Shown: in pieces, positions 1 through 7,276 of the stretch
How the letters are laid out: each line of letters starts with the position of its first letter
How positions within the stretch are numbered: the first letter of the stretch is position 1
Notes under the pieces: generated by a model
The model's database searches: none
Told to the model about the DNA's origin: nothing
The model's input: the letters and a program-made list of their open reading frames with translations, nothing else
Made by a program: the position numbers and the translations under genes
Source of the DNA: Pseudonocardia xinjiangensis
Lineage (GTDB): Bacteria > Actinomycetota > Actinomycetes > Mycobacteriales > Pseudonocardiaceae
NCBI RefSeq assembly: GCF_012911925.1
Contig: NZ_JAAXKY010000062.1
Span: forward strand, 1-39,900
Direction: 5' to 3'
DNA length: 39,900 bases

Positions 1-1
1 A

Positions 2-1522
2 ACAGGCGAGGCCGACCTGCGCACCTTCGCGGCGCTGGAGGTCATGCAGCGCCCCCAGAAGCCGGGGTTCCTGGAATGGCTCGCCGCCCGCAGGCCCGCC
101 GGATCGACCGAGCTCTTCCGGCGCACGCTGGCCGACGCCGCGCCCGTCCCGTCGGAGGTCGGGCCCGCACCGGTGCCGCCTCCGCTGGTCGTCGAGCCGC
201 CGCACGAGCAGGCCGTCGATGACCCGGACGAGACCGGTGAGCGTCCGGAACCCCCGGCGGCGTGGCGCCCCAGCCCCGTGCCCCGGCCCCGGGTACCGAC
301 CGTGCCGGTCGGCCGGTCCGCCGCCGACCAGCGCGACGTGCACGTGCCGCTCGAGTCGCTGCGCAAGCACACCGTCGTCTTCGCCGGATCGGGGTCGGGG
401 AAGACGGTGCTGCTGCGGCGGCTGGTCGAGGAGTGCGCGCTGCACGGGGTGTCGGCGATCGTGCTCGACCCCAACAACGACCTCGCCCGGCTGGGCGACG
501 CGTGGCCGGAGCCGCCGGACAACTGGCGCGACGGTGACGGCGAGAAGGCCGCGGCCTACCTCGACCAGACCGAGGTGGTCGTGTGGACGCCCGGTCGTTC
601 GAAGGGCCGGCCGCTGTCGTTCCAGCCGCTCCCGGACTTCGCTGCCGTCCTCGGTGACGACGACGAGTTCGCGATCGCGGTCGGTGCCGCCGTCGCGAGC
701 CTCGCACCCCGGGCGCAGCTGACCGGGCGGAAGGTCGAGTCGGGCCGGGCGGTGCTGCGGGAGGTCCTCACCTACTACGCGGGCCACGGCGCATCGTCCC
801 TCGGCGGGTTCATCGACCTGCTCGGTGACCTGCCCGATGGCATCAGCGGGCTGCGCAACGGCCAGAAGCTCGCCGCGGAGATGGCGGAAGCGCTGACGGC
901 GGCCATGATCAACGACCCGCTGTTCGGCGGCTCCGGGGAGAAGGCCGACCCCTCGGTCCTGCTCACCCCGCGGGAGGGGAAGCGGGCGCGCATCTCGGTG
1001 ATCAGCTTCGTCGGCCTGCCCTCCGACGAGCAGCGCCAGAGCTTCGTCAACCAGCTCCAGATGGCGCTGTTCTCGTGGGTGAAGGCGAACCCGGCGGGGG
1101 ACCGGCCGCTCGGTGGGCTCTTCGTGATGGACGAAGCGCAGACGTTCGCGCCGTCGGGGGCGATGACCGCCTGCACCGAGAGCACCATCTCCCTGGCCTC
1201 GCAGGCACGGAAGTACGGGCTCGGGCTGGTGTTCGCCACGCAGGCGCCCAAGGGCCTGCACAACCGCATCCCGGGCAACGCCGCCACGCAGTTCTTCGGG
1301 TTCCTCAACTCCGGCGCCCAGATCAACGCCGCCACCGAGCTCGCCAGGGCCAAGGGCGGACACGTGAGCGACATCTCGCGGCTCACGTCCGGGCAGTTCT
1401 ACGTGGCGGGCGAGGGTCTGGCGTTCGAGAAGGTGCAGGAGCCGATGTGCCTGAGCCACCACCCGTCGAGCGCCCTCACAGTGGAGGAGGTCATCGCTCG
1501 CGCCGCAGCGGGGGCGGGGTGA
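2..1522 (+). CDS. HerA/DUF87-like P-loop ATPase (5' end outside window)
   Basis: The frame is open from the first base, and the residues before the ATG at 44 (TGEADLRTFAALEV) read like protein, so the gene probably starts upstream. Counted from that ATG, residues 1-30 are a short helical segment, 31-95 are a Pro/Glu-rich linker, and 100-490 are a P-loop domain. Walker A is GSGSGKT (115-121), followed by LDPNNDL, typical of HerA/DUF87 ATPases. Walker B is FVMDEAQ (near 360-366), and SQARKYGLGLVFATQ matches the sensor region of the HerA-VirB4-FtsK group. These are hexameric DNA- or protein-moving motors, and the partner and substrate here cannot be told. The gene stops 3 bp from the convergent XRE gene. 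The ATPase fold is sure; the role is unknown. Confidence 0.85.
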   Translation, partial: TGEADLRTFAALEVMQRPQKPGFLEWLAARRPAGSTELFRRTLADAAPVPSEVGPAPVPPPLVVEPPHEQAVDDPDETGERPEPPAAWRPSPVPRPRVPTVPVGRSAADQRDVHVPLESLRKHTVVFAGSGSGKTVLLRRLVEECALHGVSAIVLDPNNDLARLGDAWPEPPDNWRDGDGEKAAAYLDQTEVVVWTPGRSKGRPLSFQPLPDFAAVLGDDDEFAIAVGAAVASLAPRAQLTGRKVESGRAVLREVLTYYAGHGASSLGGFIDLLGDLPDGISGLRNGQKLAAEMAEALTAAMINDPLFGGSGEKADPSVLLTPREGKRARISVISFVGLPSDEQRQSFVNQLQMALFSWVKANPAGDRPLGGLFVMDEAQTFAPSGAMTACTESTISLASQARKYGLGLVFATQAPKGLHNRIPGNAATQFFGFLNSGAQINAATELARAKGGHVSDISRLTSGQFYVAGEGLAFEKVQEPMCLSHHPSSALTVEEVIARAAAGAG

Positions 1523-1525
1523 TCG

Positions 1526-1798
1526 TCAGACCGCCTGCGCGTCCGGCTCCTCCGACATGGGCGCCGCCGCGACCACCAGCTCGTCCATCGACAGCCCCAG
1601 CGCCCCGGCCAGCGCCGAGACCGTGAAGAACGCGGGGGTGGGGATGCGGCCCGTCTCGATCTTGCGGAGGGTCTCCGCCGAGATTCCGGCCGCGCCGGCC
1701 ACGTCGGCGAGGCTGCGCTCCCCCCTGGCTTCGCGGAGCAGGCGGCCGAGCCGCTCGCCGCGCTCGCGGTCGGCCGGGGTCAGGGGGACGCGCACCAT
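1526..1798 (-). CDS. Small XRE-family helix-turn-helix regulator
   Basis: A 90-residue cytoplasmic DNA-binding protein made almost only of one XRE/Cro helix-turn-helix (about residues 16-72: LGRLLREARGERSLADVAGAAGIS, then ETLRKIETGRIPTP and a hydrophobic helix ending LGLSMDEL). A short acidic tail follows, with no sensor domain. The ATG at 1798 is chosen because a -10-like TACTAT lies exactly 7 nt upstream, which predicts a leaderless mRNA. It is divergent from the methionine aminopeptidase gene across only 33 bp that hold the palindrome ATACCGGTAT, so repression of itself and of the peptidase gene is a reasonable inference. A longer reading frame running in from 3754 is an artefact. Confidence 0.85.
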   Translation of the reverse strand: MVRVPLTPADRERGERLGRLLREARGERSLADVAGAAGISAETLRKIETGRIPTPAFFTVSALAGALGLSMDELVVAAAPMSEEPDAQAV

Positions 1799-1831
1799 GA
1801 CACCAATAGTAATACCGGTATAGTTATCCGC
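1797..1831. promoter_or_regulatory. Divergent leaderless promoters with shared palindrome
   Basis: The gap between the two start codons holds a plus-strand -10 TATAGT (1819-1824) 7 nt before the ATG at 1832, with ATGACA as -35 (1797-1802, 16-nt spacer). It also holds a minus-strand -10 TACTAT (1806-1811) 7 nt before the ATG at 1798. The perfect palindrome ATACCGGTAT (1812-1821) sits between the two -10 boxes and overlaps the plus-strand one. It is A/T-rich compared with all surrounding DNA. A regulator bound there would block both promoters; the XRE protein is the obvious candidate. Confidence 0.7.
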
Positions 1832-2611
1832 ATGATTGAGATGAAGACCCCGGGCGAGGTGGACGCCGTCGAGGCAGCCGGGAAGATCGTGGCCGACGTG
1901 CTCACCGCCGTGCGCGAGCATGCCGCCCCCGGTGTCACGCCGCGAGAGCTCGATGCGCTCGCCGCCGAGCGGATCGCCGCCGCGGGTGCGCGCCCGACCT
2001 TCCTGGGATACCACCCGCGGTTCGCCCCGTCCCCCTACCCCGCAGTGATCTGCGCGAGCGTGAACGACGCGGTGGTGCACGGGATCCCGTCGGGACAACC
2101 GCTGCGGCCAGGGGACCTGCTCAGCGTCGACCTCGCCGTGCACCTCGACGGATGGTGCGCCGACGCCGCCTTCAGCACGGTGGTGGGTCCGGCCGACCCG
2201 CAGGACCTCGCGCTCATCGAGACCACGGAACGGGCCCTCGCCGCCGGCATCGCCGCCGCGGTGCCGGGAGCCCGGATGGGCGACGTCGCCCACGCGATCG
2301 GCTCCGTCGGACGATCGGGCGGGTACGGGCTGCTGGAGGGTCATGGCGGCCACGGCGTCGGGCGGGAGATGCACGAGGCGCCGCACGTCCCGAACGAGGG
2401 CCGCGCCGGCCGCGGCCTCGTCCTGAAGCCCGGGCTGGTGATCGCGGTGGAGCCGATGTTCCACGCGGGCGGGGCCGACGCCTACCGCCCCGACCCCGAC
2501 GGCTGGACGCTCCGCACCGCCGACGGGAGCCGGGCGGCCCACGCCGAGCACACCATCGCGGTCACCGACGACGGCCCCCGGGTACTCACCGCAGGCCGCC
2601 CCACCAGCTGA
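1832..2611 (+). CDS. map: Type I methionine aminopeptidase
   Basis: Removes the initiator methionine from new proteins in the cytoplasm. It has the pita-bread fold length of a short (class Ia) bacterial enzyme, 259 residues with no N-terminal zinc-finger extension. All five metal ligands are visible: D100 (LLSVDLAV), D111 (CADAAFS), H174 (HGGHGVGR), E207 (VEPMF) and E239 (AEHTIAV). The substrate-contact histidines H83 (VVHGIP) and H181 (MHEAP) are present. The ATG at 1832 lies 7 nt after a TATAGT -10 box and has no Shine-Dalgarno, so translation is probably leaderless. It is not next to the usual secY-adk-infA neighbours, so this is probably an extra map copy under control of the adjacent XRE regulator; that part is inference. 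Confidence 0.93.
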   Translation: MIEMKTPGEVDAVEAAGKIVADVLTAVREHAAPGVTPRELDALAAERIAAAGARPTFLGYHPRFAPSPYPAVICASVNDAVVHGIPSGQPLRPGDLLSVDLAVHLDGWCADAAFSTVVGPADPQDLALIETTERALAAGIAAAVPGARMGDVAHAIGSVGRSGGYGLLEGHGGHGVGREMHEAPHVPNEGRAGRGLVLKPGLVIAVEPMFHAGGADAYRPDPDGWTLRTADGSRAAHAEHTIAVTDDGPRVLTAGRPTS

Positions 2612-2614
2612 CCC

Positions 2615-2690
2615 CGCGAGTCGCCCGTTTCCGGCCCGCGAGTCGCCCGCCGGGGTCCCGCGAGTCGCCCGTTTCCCGTGCGAGCCGCCC
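2615..2690. repeat. Repeat array A, 22-bp period (reverse orientation, 4 copies)
   Basis: Four copies of CGCGAGTCGCCC (reverse complement of GGGCGACTCGCG) start at 2615, 2637, 2659 and 2679. The first three are exact and 22 bp apart. The fourth (TGCGAGCCGCCC) has two changes and sits 20 bp on. The array starts 3 bp after the map stop codon and runs towards the 3' end of the convergent NmrA-like gene. Confidence 0.9.
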
Positions 2691-2723
2691 GTCGGCCGCC
2701 GCGACGTCACCGTCACCGTCACC

Positions 2724-2747
2724 GACGCCCGGCGACCACCGGGCGTC
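2724..2747. terminator. Hairpin between convergent genes
   Basis: GACGCCCGG and CCGGGCGTC form a perfect 9-bp stem around the loop CGACCA. It lies after repeat array A and overlaps the last bases of the convergent NmrA-like gene (stop at 2746-2748). There is no U-tract, as is usual for terminators in high-GC actinobacteria. It could stop transcription from both sides. Confidence 0.6.
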
Positions 2748-3558
2748 AGGCCAGCGCCGCCGCCACGGCGTCGTGCAGGCCGGTGCCCGGCCGCCCGAGC
2801 AGCTTCTCGAGGTCGTCGGACGGCTGCGCGAACAGGCCCGATGCGATGAGCTGGTGCACGAACGCGGCCGGCCCCAGGTCGTCGGCGGGCACCGCCCGGT
2901 AGGTGACGGGGCGCCCGGAGACCTCGCTGAGGGTGCGGGCGAGGTCGGGCACCGTCCACAGTGGGCCGCGCACCTCGTATGCCGCACCGTCGTGCTCCGG
3001 GCCGGTGAGCGTGGCCGAGGCGGCGAGGGCCAGGTCGGCGATCGTCGCGAAGTTCACCGGCTGCCCGCCGTCTGCGGCGAGCAGCTCCCCGGACTCGACG
3101 GCCGAGCGCAGCGCCGGGTTGACGAGCGCCTCCATGTAGAACGTGTTGCGCAGCAGGGTGTGTGGCACGCCGGACTCGCGGAGCAGCTTCTCGGTGGCAG
3201 TGTGGTCGGCGAGGAACCCGACGCCGTCCTGCGCCCCGATGGCGCTGGTGTAGACGATCCTGCCGACCCCGGCCGCCCGTGCCGCGTCGATCACGTTGCC
3301 GTGCTGGCGCACCCGGGTGCCCGGGGTGATGTCGGGAGAGGAGACGAACAGCAGGACGTCGGCGCCCGCGAAGGCTGTCCGGAGCGACTCGGGGTCCTCG
3401 TAGTCCCCGGCTCGGACCTCGACGCCCTGGTCGGCGAGGGTGGCGGCCTTCTGGGGGTTTCGCGCAACAGCGCCGAGATCGGTGGCCGGCACGCGCGTGA
3501 GCAGGTCCTTCGTGACGAGCCCGCCGAGGTTGCCGGTGACTCCGGTGACGACGATCAA
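2746..3558 (-). CDS. NmrA/QorB-like NAD(P)-binding oxidoreductase
   Basis: A 270-residue atypical short-chain dehydrogenase of the NmrA/NAD(P)H:quinone oxidoreductase type 2 group. The dinucleotide motif TGVTGNLG is at residues 5-12, followed by acidic-strand and ADVLLFVSSP segments, and YTSAIGA takes the place of the usual Tyr-x-x-x-Lys region. E. coli QorB has similar length and layout. The start is a TTG at 3558: a strong AAGGAG lies 6 nt before it and no ATG or GTG fits. It follows the lacI gene by 12 bp on the same strand and so is probably the last gene of the GH5-lacI operon. Its substrate is unknown; a quinone, aldehyde or other redox-active small molecule is likely from the family. 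Confidence 0.85.
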   Translation of the reverse strand: MIVVTGVTGNLGGLVTKDLLTRVPATDLGAVARNPQKAATLADQGVEVRAGDYEDPESLRTAFAGADVLLFVSSPDITPGTRVRQHGNVIDAARAAGVGRIVYTSAIGAQDGVGFLADHTATEKLLRESGVPHTLLRNTFYMEALVNPALRSAVESGELLAADGGQPVNFATIADLALAASATLTGPEHDGAAYEVRGPLWTVPDLARTLSEVSGRPVTYRAVPADDLGPAAFVHQLIASGLFAQPSDDLEKLLGRPGTGLHDAVAAALA

Positions 3559-3570
3559 TCCGTACTCCTT

Positions 3571-4647
3571 CTACAACGCTGACGGCGACGGATCGACGGT
3601 AGGTCCCCGGTTGTCGGCCACCTGCGAGGTGGTCACCTCCCCACCGGCAGCCCCGGGGGCCGGACCGGTGCTGCCCCGCACCTCCAACCGCGGCCGGTAG
3701 GTCACGTTGTGCTGGGGCGGACCGTCCTGCAGCAACACCCAGAGCCGTTGCCATGCCTGCTCGCCGAGGTCGAACTGCGGAACGGAGGCGGTGGTGAGCG
3801 GGGGCGTGGTGTAGCGGGCGAACGGGATGTCGTCGAAGCCGACCACGGAGATCTGCTCCGGGACCGCGATGCCCAGCTCGTGCAGCCCGCTGAGCGCGCC
3901 GAAGGCCACCAGGTCGTTGTAGGCGACCACTCCGCTGGCACCGCAGGCGACCACGGCCGGGACAGCGGCCTGCCCGTCGGCGAAGCCCGATCCGCAGCGC
4001 AGCTCCACCAGCTCAGCGCCGGCGGTGTCGCACACAGCGGCGCGCAGCCCGTGCAGCCGTTCCCGGTCCGAGGCGCTGGCCTGCGGGCCCGCCAGGTAGA
4101 CCAGGCGGGAGTGACCCAGCTCGAACAGGTGCGCAGCCAGGTCGCGGACGCCCGCGCGGTGGTCGACCGAGAGCGACGGCACGTCGAGCCCCGGCACCTC
4201 GCGGTTCACCAGCACGACCGGCTCGAGCCGGGGAACAAGCTCGGCGAGCTCGTCGTCCGGGAGCCGGGAGGCGGCCAGGACGATGCCGTCCACCCGGCGC
4301 CGGATCTCCACGGCGAGCGGCGTCTCCTCCGCCGGGTCCTCGTTCGACTCGGCGACGATGAGGCGGTGCCCCTCCTTCGCGGCGGCCTGACCGAGCCCGC
4401 GCAGGACGCTCTGGAACATCGGGTTCGACAGGTCGGGCACGACGAACGCCACCGTGGAGGTGCGACCGAGGGCGAGGCTGCGAGCCACCGGGCTCGGGCT
4501 GTAGCCGAGGGCGGCCGCCGCGGCGCGGACGCGCTCGGCCAGCTCGGGCGCCACCGTGGCGCGTCCGTTCATCACGCGCGAGACGGTGGCCCGCGACACC
4601 CCCGCGGCCGCCGCGACCTGGCTGATCGTGGCACCGGCCGGGCTCAC
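3571..4647 (-). CDS. LacI-family sugar-responsive repressor
   Basis: A 358-residue repressor. The N-terminal LacI helix-turn-helix is ATISQVAAAAGVSRATVSRVMNG (about 6-28), with hinge helix SPSPVARSLALG, then a periplasmic-binding-protein-like effector domain (TSTVAFVVPDLSNPMFQSVLRG through ISVVGFDDIPFARYTTPPLTT). The GTG at 4647 is chosen because it overlaps the GH5 stop codon as GTGA (4-bp overlap, translational coupling) and places the HTH right at the N-terminus. Upstream residues in the same frame are not protein-like. It sits between the sugar hydrolase and a reductase and opposite a sugar ABC operon. Two CCGG-centred sites near 6096 and 6220 are candidate operators. The effector is probably the imported sugar or a breakdown product. 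Confidence 0.92.
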   Translation of the reverse strand: MSPAGATISQVAAAAGVSRATVSRVMNGRATVAPELAERVRAAAAALGYSPSPVARSLALGRTSTVAFVVPDLSNPMFQSVLRGLGQAAAKEGHRLIVAESNEDPAEETPLAVEIRRRVDGIVLAASRLPDDELAELVPRLEPVVLVNREVPGLDVPSLSVDHRAGVRDLAAHLFELGHSRLVYLAGPQASASDRERLHGLRAAVCDTAGAELVELRCGSGFADGQAAVPAVVACGASGVVAYNDLVAFGALSGLHELGIAVPEQISVVGFDDIPFARYTTPPLTTASVPQFDLGEQAWQRLWVLLQDGPPQHNVTYRPRLEVRGSTGPAPGAAGGEVTTSQVADNRGPTVDPSPSAL

Positions 4648-6050
4648 CGCCGGGTCACCGGTTCGGCGTGCAGGTGCGTTCCGACGATCTCCGCGAGCCC
4701 GTCCCGTCGCACGCAGGCGTCGAACGCGAAGCAGGCGGCGAGCGACTCGGCCTCGTCCGGGGAGACGCCCTCGAAGCAGCGGCCGAACTGCCCGACGAGC
4801 GGCTCTGCCAGCAGGATGTTGCGCACCAGGGTGGCCGCCCACTTCGTGCGTCCCCACGGGAAGGGGTCGAAGTCGGCGAACTCGGCGCCGAACAGCTCGT
4901 CCACCGGGTCGAGGATGTGGCGCACCCCGCGGTCGTCGCTACCCCAGGCGTCCACGCCGAGGCGGGCCTTCTTCTCCAGCACGGGCGCGATCCGTTCCAG
5001 GTAGGCGCAGCCCGGAGCGGCGTACACGAGGCCCTGCAGCCCGATGTCCTTGTACGTCCAGAGGCTCCAGCCGGCCCCGTGCTCGCGGTAGATCGCGAGC
5101 TGGTCGGCCAGCAGCTGGTAACGGCCGGCGTCCTGGTCGGACTCGCCGCTGTACACGGGCCCGAACTCGCCGATCCAGATCGGCGTTCCGGTCGTGCGCA
5201 TGAACTCGGTGCGGCGCAGGAAGGTCTGTTCGAGCACGTCGCGGTCGTAGTGCTCGCCGCGCGTGGTGCCGGGGTACACGCCGTCGCGCGCGATGCCGGG
5301 GAACGCGTAGTCGTGCGCGGTGTAGACCGCGTTGGCTGCGGGCTCGCTGAACATCGAGAAGTCGGTGGAGTACTTGTTGCCGTCGAGGAACAGCACGTGG
5401 CGAGGATCGACCGCCCGGATCGCGCGCTCCAGCCGCTCGTAGAACGGACCGATCACCGCGCCCGACGGGTCGGCCGGCTCGTTGACCGGGTTGTAGCCGG
5501 CCACCTCCGGGCGGTCTCGGTACCGGTCGGCGATGGCCTCCCAGAGGTGCACCACGCGGTCCTGGAAGTGCCTGTGGGTCCAGAAGAACGCCTGGTGGGT
5601 GGGGTTGTCGCTGTGCCAGTGCTGGTTCTGGCTCCCGGGTAGCGCGTGCAGGTCGAGGATCGTGTGGATGCCCTGCTCCGCGCAGCGCTCGATGAGCCGG
5701 TCGAGCGGCGCGAACCCCTCCTCCTTGATCACAAACGGCCGGTCGTCGTCCTCGAAATGGTGGTAGTTCAGCGGGACGCGCAGCGCGTTGACCCCGAGGG
5801 AGGCCAGGTAGCGGGCGTCGGCCTCGCCGAAGAAGTCGTCGAGGAAGCGGTCGAAGAACCGGCGGTACCCCTCATCACCGAGCGCGCTGCGCAGGGCGGC
5901 GCGTTGCTGCGACTCGGTGCCGGGGTAGCCGGTGATGAAGTTCTCCATGTTCATCCAGCCGCCGAGCCCGAACCCGGCGAGGACGGTGCGTGCTCCGGAC
6001 TCGTCGGCGAGATGCGCACCGTCGACGTGGATCCAGGGCAGAGCTGGCAT
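4644..6050 (-). CDS. Cytoplasmic glycoside hydrolase family 5 enzyme
   Basis: A 468-residue TIM-barrel retaining glycosidase of the GH5 (cellulase) superfamily. The N-terminal GFGLGGWMNMEN (27-36) leads the first strand. NPVNEP carries the acid/base Glu at 191, the HDY motif is at 246-248, and IWIGEFGPV carries the nucleophile Glu at 295. R91 in LRVPLNYHH also fits the family. No signal peptide or anchor is seen, so it should act in the cytosol on oligosaccharides brought in by the divergent ABC system. The C-terminal 100 residues lie beyond the barrel and have no motif I recognise. First gene of the GH5-lacI-NmrA operon. The family is clear; the linkage specificity (beta-glucosidic or beta-mannosidic) is not readable from sequence. 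Confidence 0.88.
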   Translation of the reverse strand: MPALPWIHVDGAHLADESGARTVLAGFGLGGWMNMENFITGYPGTESQQRAALRSALGDEGYRRFFDRFLDDFFGEADARYLASLGVNALRVPLNYHHFEDDDRPFVIKEEGFAPLDRLIERCAEQGIHTILDLHALPGSQNQHWHSDNPTHQAFFWTHRHFQDRVVHLWEAIADRYRDRPEVAGYNPVNEPADPSGAVIGPFYERLERAIRAVDPRHVLFLDGNKYSTDFSMFSEPAANAVYTAHDYAFPGIARDGVYPGTTRGEHYDRDVLEQTFLRRTEFMRTTGTPIWIGEFGPVYSGESDQDAGRYQLLADQLAIYREHGAGWSLWTYKDIGLQGLVYAAPGCAYLERIAPVLEKKARLGVDAWGSDDRGVRHILDPVDELFGAEFADFDPFPWGRTKWAATLVRNILLAEPLVGQFGRCFEGVSPDEAESLAACFAFDACVRRDGLAEIVGTHLHAEPVTRR

Positions 6051-6091
6051 GGCGCGACCCCCGGCTCAGGGTGGTGACGGGCCCGGTTCCG

Positions 6092-6117
6092 GTAACCGGT
6101 TCCCCATGGGAACGCTA
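6092..6117 (-). promoter_or_regulatory. Candidate promoter and LacI operator for the GH5 operon
   Basis: Reading the minus strand, TAGCGT (6112-6117) is a -10-like box about 62 nt before the GH5 start, with no clear -35. Just downstream of it GGAACCGGTTAC (6092-6103) contains the palindrome AACCGGTT, which shares its centre with the perfect site at 6213-6226. An overlapping inverted repeat GTTCCC-CAT-GGGAAC spans 6099-6113. A repressor here would sit on the transcription start. Confidence 0.5.
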
Positions 6118-6188
6118 ACACCGGCCGAGCGCTGATCAGGAGAGATGTCGCTCGGTTCCGCGACCGACGCGAGCAGGCAACCGGACAC

Positions 6189-6226
6189 TTGACGCGATCA
6201 GGCGATCTCGGTAGAAACCGGTTTCT
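6189..6226 (+). promoter_or_regulatory. Sugar ABC operon promoter with LacI operator over the -10
   Basis: TTGACG (6189-6194) and TAGAAA (6212-6217) form a -35/-10 pair with a 17-nt spacer. The perfect 14-bp palindrome AGAAACCGGTTTCT (6213-6226) covers the -10 and the expected start of transcription. The central CCGG is typical of LacI-family operators. This is the strongest operator candidate for the LacI protein encoded across the divergence. Confidence 0.72.
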
Positions 6227-6274
6227 CATGATTCGCGGATGAGCCGCTCGCACCGACACGAAGGAGTGTTCTGC

Positions 6275-7276
6275 GTGACCGAGCCCGACCGCTCCGCTCC
6301 GCCCGGTGGGGCGCTGTCCCTCGCGTCCCCGCCCACCGCACCCGCGCCGGCGGCCGAGGCGCCCCCCGCCGCCCGCCGCAGGCGCGGCCGTCGCTCCCAG
6401 CGCGCGGTGCGCGACGGCCGCGTCGCCTACCTCTTCCTGGCGCCCTGGATCGTGGGCATGGTCGTGGTCACGATCTGGCCGATCGCGGCGTCGCTGTACC
6501 TGTCGTTCACCGACTACTCGCTGCTGCGCGCGCCGCGCTGGGTCGGGCTGGACAACTTCGCCGAGATGCTCGGCGACGAGCGGCTGGTCTCCGCGCTCGG
6601 CGTCACCTTCACCTACGTCGTCGTGTCGGTGCCGCTCCAGCTGGCGCTGGCGCTGGCGCTCGCGATGCTGCTCGACCGCGGGGTGCGGGGGCTCCCGTTC
6701 TACCGGTCGGTGTACTACCTGCCGTCTCTGCTGGCGGGGAGCGTGTCGATCGCGATCCTCTGGCGGCAGATGTTCGGCACCGACGGCCTGTTCAACGACT
6801 TCCTCGCCCTGTTCGGCGTGCAGGGCATCGGCTGGGTGTCGCACCCGGACTTCGCGCTCGGCACGCTCGTGGTGCTCAACGTCTGGACGTTCGGCGCACC
6901 GATGGTGATCTTCCTGGCCGGGCTCCGGCAGATCCCGGTGATGTACTACGAGGCCGCCACCGTGGACGGCGCCGGGCGGTGGGCCCGGTTCCGGCACATC
7001 ACGATCCCGCTGCTCACGCCGATCATCTTCTTCAACCTGGTGCTGCAGACGATCGGTGCGTTCCAGACCTTCACCCAGGCGTTCGTGGTGAGCGGCGGCA
7101 CCGGCGGCCCGTCGGACGCGACGCTGTTCTACACGCTCTACCTCTACGAGCGCGGGTTCGGCTCGTTCGACATGGGCTACGCCTCGGCGCTGGCGTGGCT
7201 GCTGCTGGTGATCGTCGCCGCGTTGACCGGGCTCAACTTCCTGCTGGCCAAGAGGTGGGTGTTCTACGGTGACTGA
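6275..7276 (+). CDS. Sugar ABC transporter permease, MalF/UgpA type
   Basis: Inner-membrane permease, 333 residues. A 45-residue Pro/Ala/Arg-rich cytoplasmic N-terminus precedes the first membrane helix (VAYLFLAPWIVGMVVVTIWPI), and six helices can be counted. The EAA loop that contacts the ATPase reads EAATVDGAGRWARFRHITIPLL. The GTG at 6275 is chosen because AAGGAG lies 8 nt upstream; an ATG at 6239 lies too close to the predicted transcription start. Together with the next two genes it forms a CUT1 carbohydrate importer. There is no ATPase gene nearby, as is common in actinobacteria where one MsiK-like ATPase serves many sugar systems. Confidence 0.93.
   Translation: MTEPDRSAPPGGALSLASPPTAPAPAAEAPPAARRRRGRRSQRAVRDGRVAYLFLAPWIVGMVVVTIWPIAASLYLSFTDYSLLRAPRWVGLDNFAEMLGDERLVSALGVTFTYVVVSVPLQLALALALAMLLDRGVRGLPFYRSVYYLPSLLAGSVSIAILWRQMFGTDGLFNDFLALFGVQGIGWVSHPDFALGTLVVLNVWTFGAPMVIFLAGLRQIPVMYYEAATVDGAGRWARFRHITIPLLTPIIFFNLVLQTIGAFQTFTQAFVVSGGTGGPSDATLFYTLYLYERGFGSFDMGYASALAWLLLVIVAALTGLNFLLAKRWVFYGD

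Noticed and set aside
2612..2745. Short reading frames across the repeat arrays (for example a conserved ATRG..GDSR peptide) as small proteins
   Set aside because: The peptide similarity is just the DNA repeat translated. The copies fall in different frames, lack ribosome sites and sit after stop codons.
1799..3754. 742-residue minus-strand frame covering map and the NmrA-like gene
   Set aside because: Only its last 90 codons (the XRE gene) are protein-like. The rest is out-of-frame shadow of genes on both strands.
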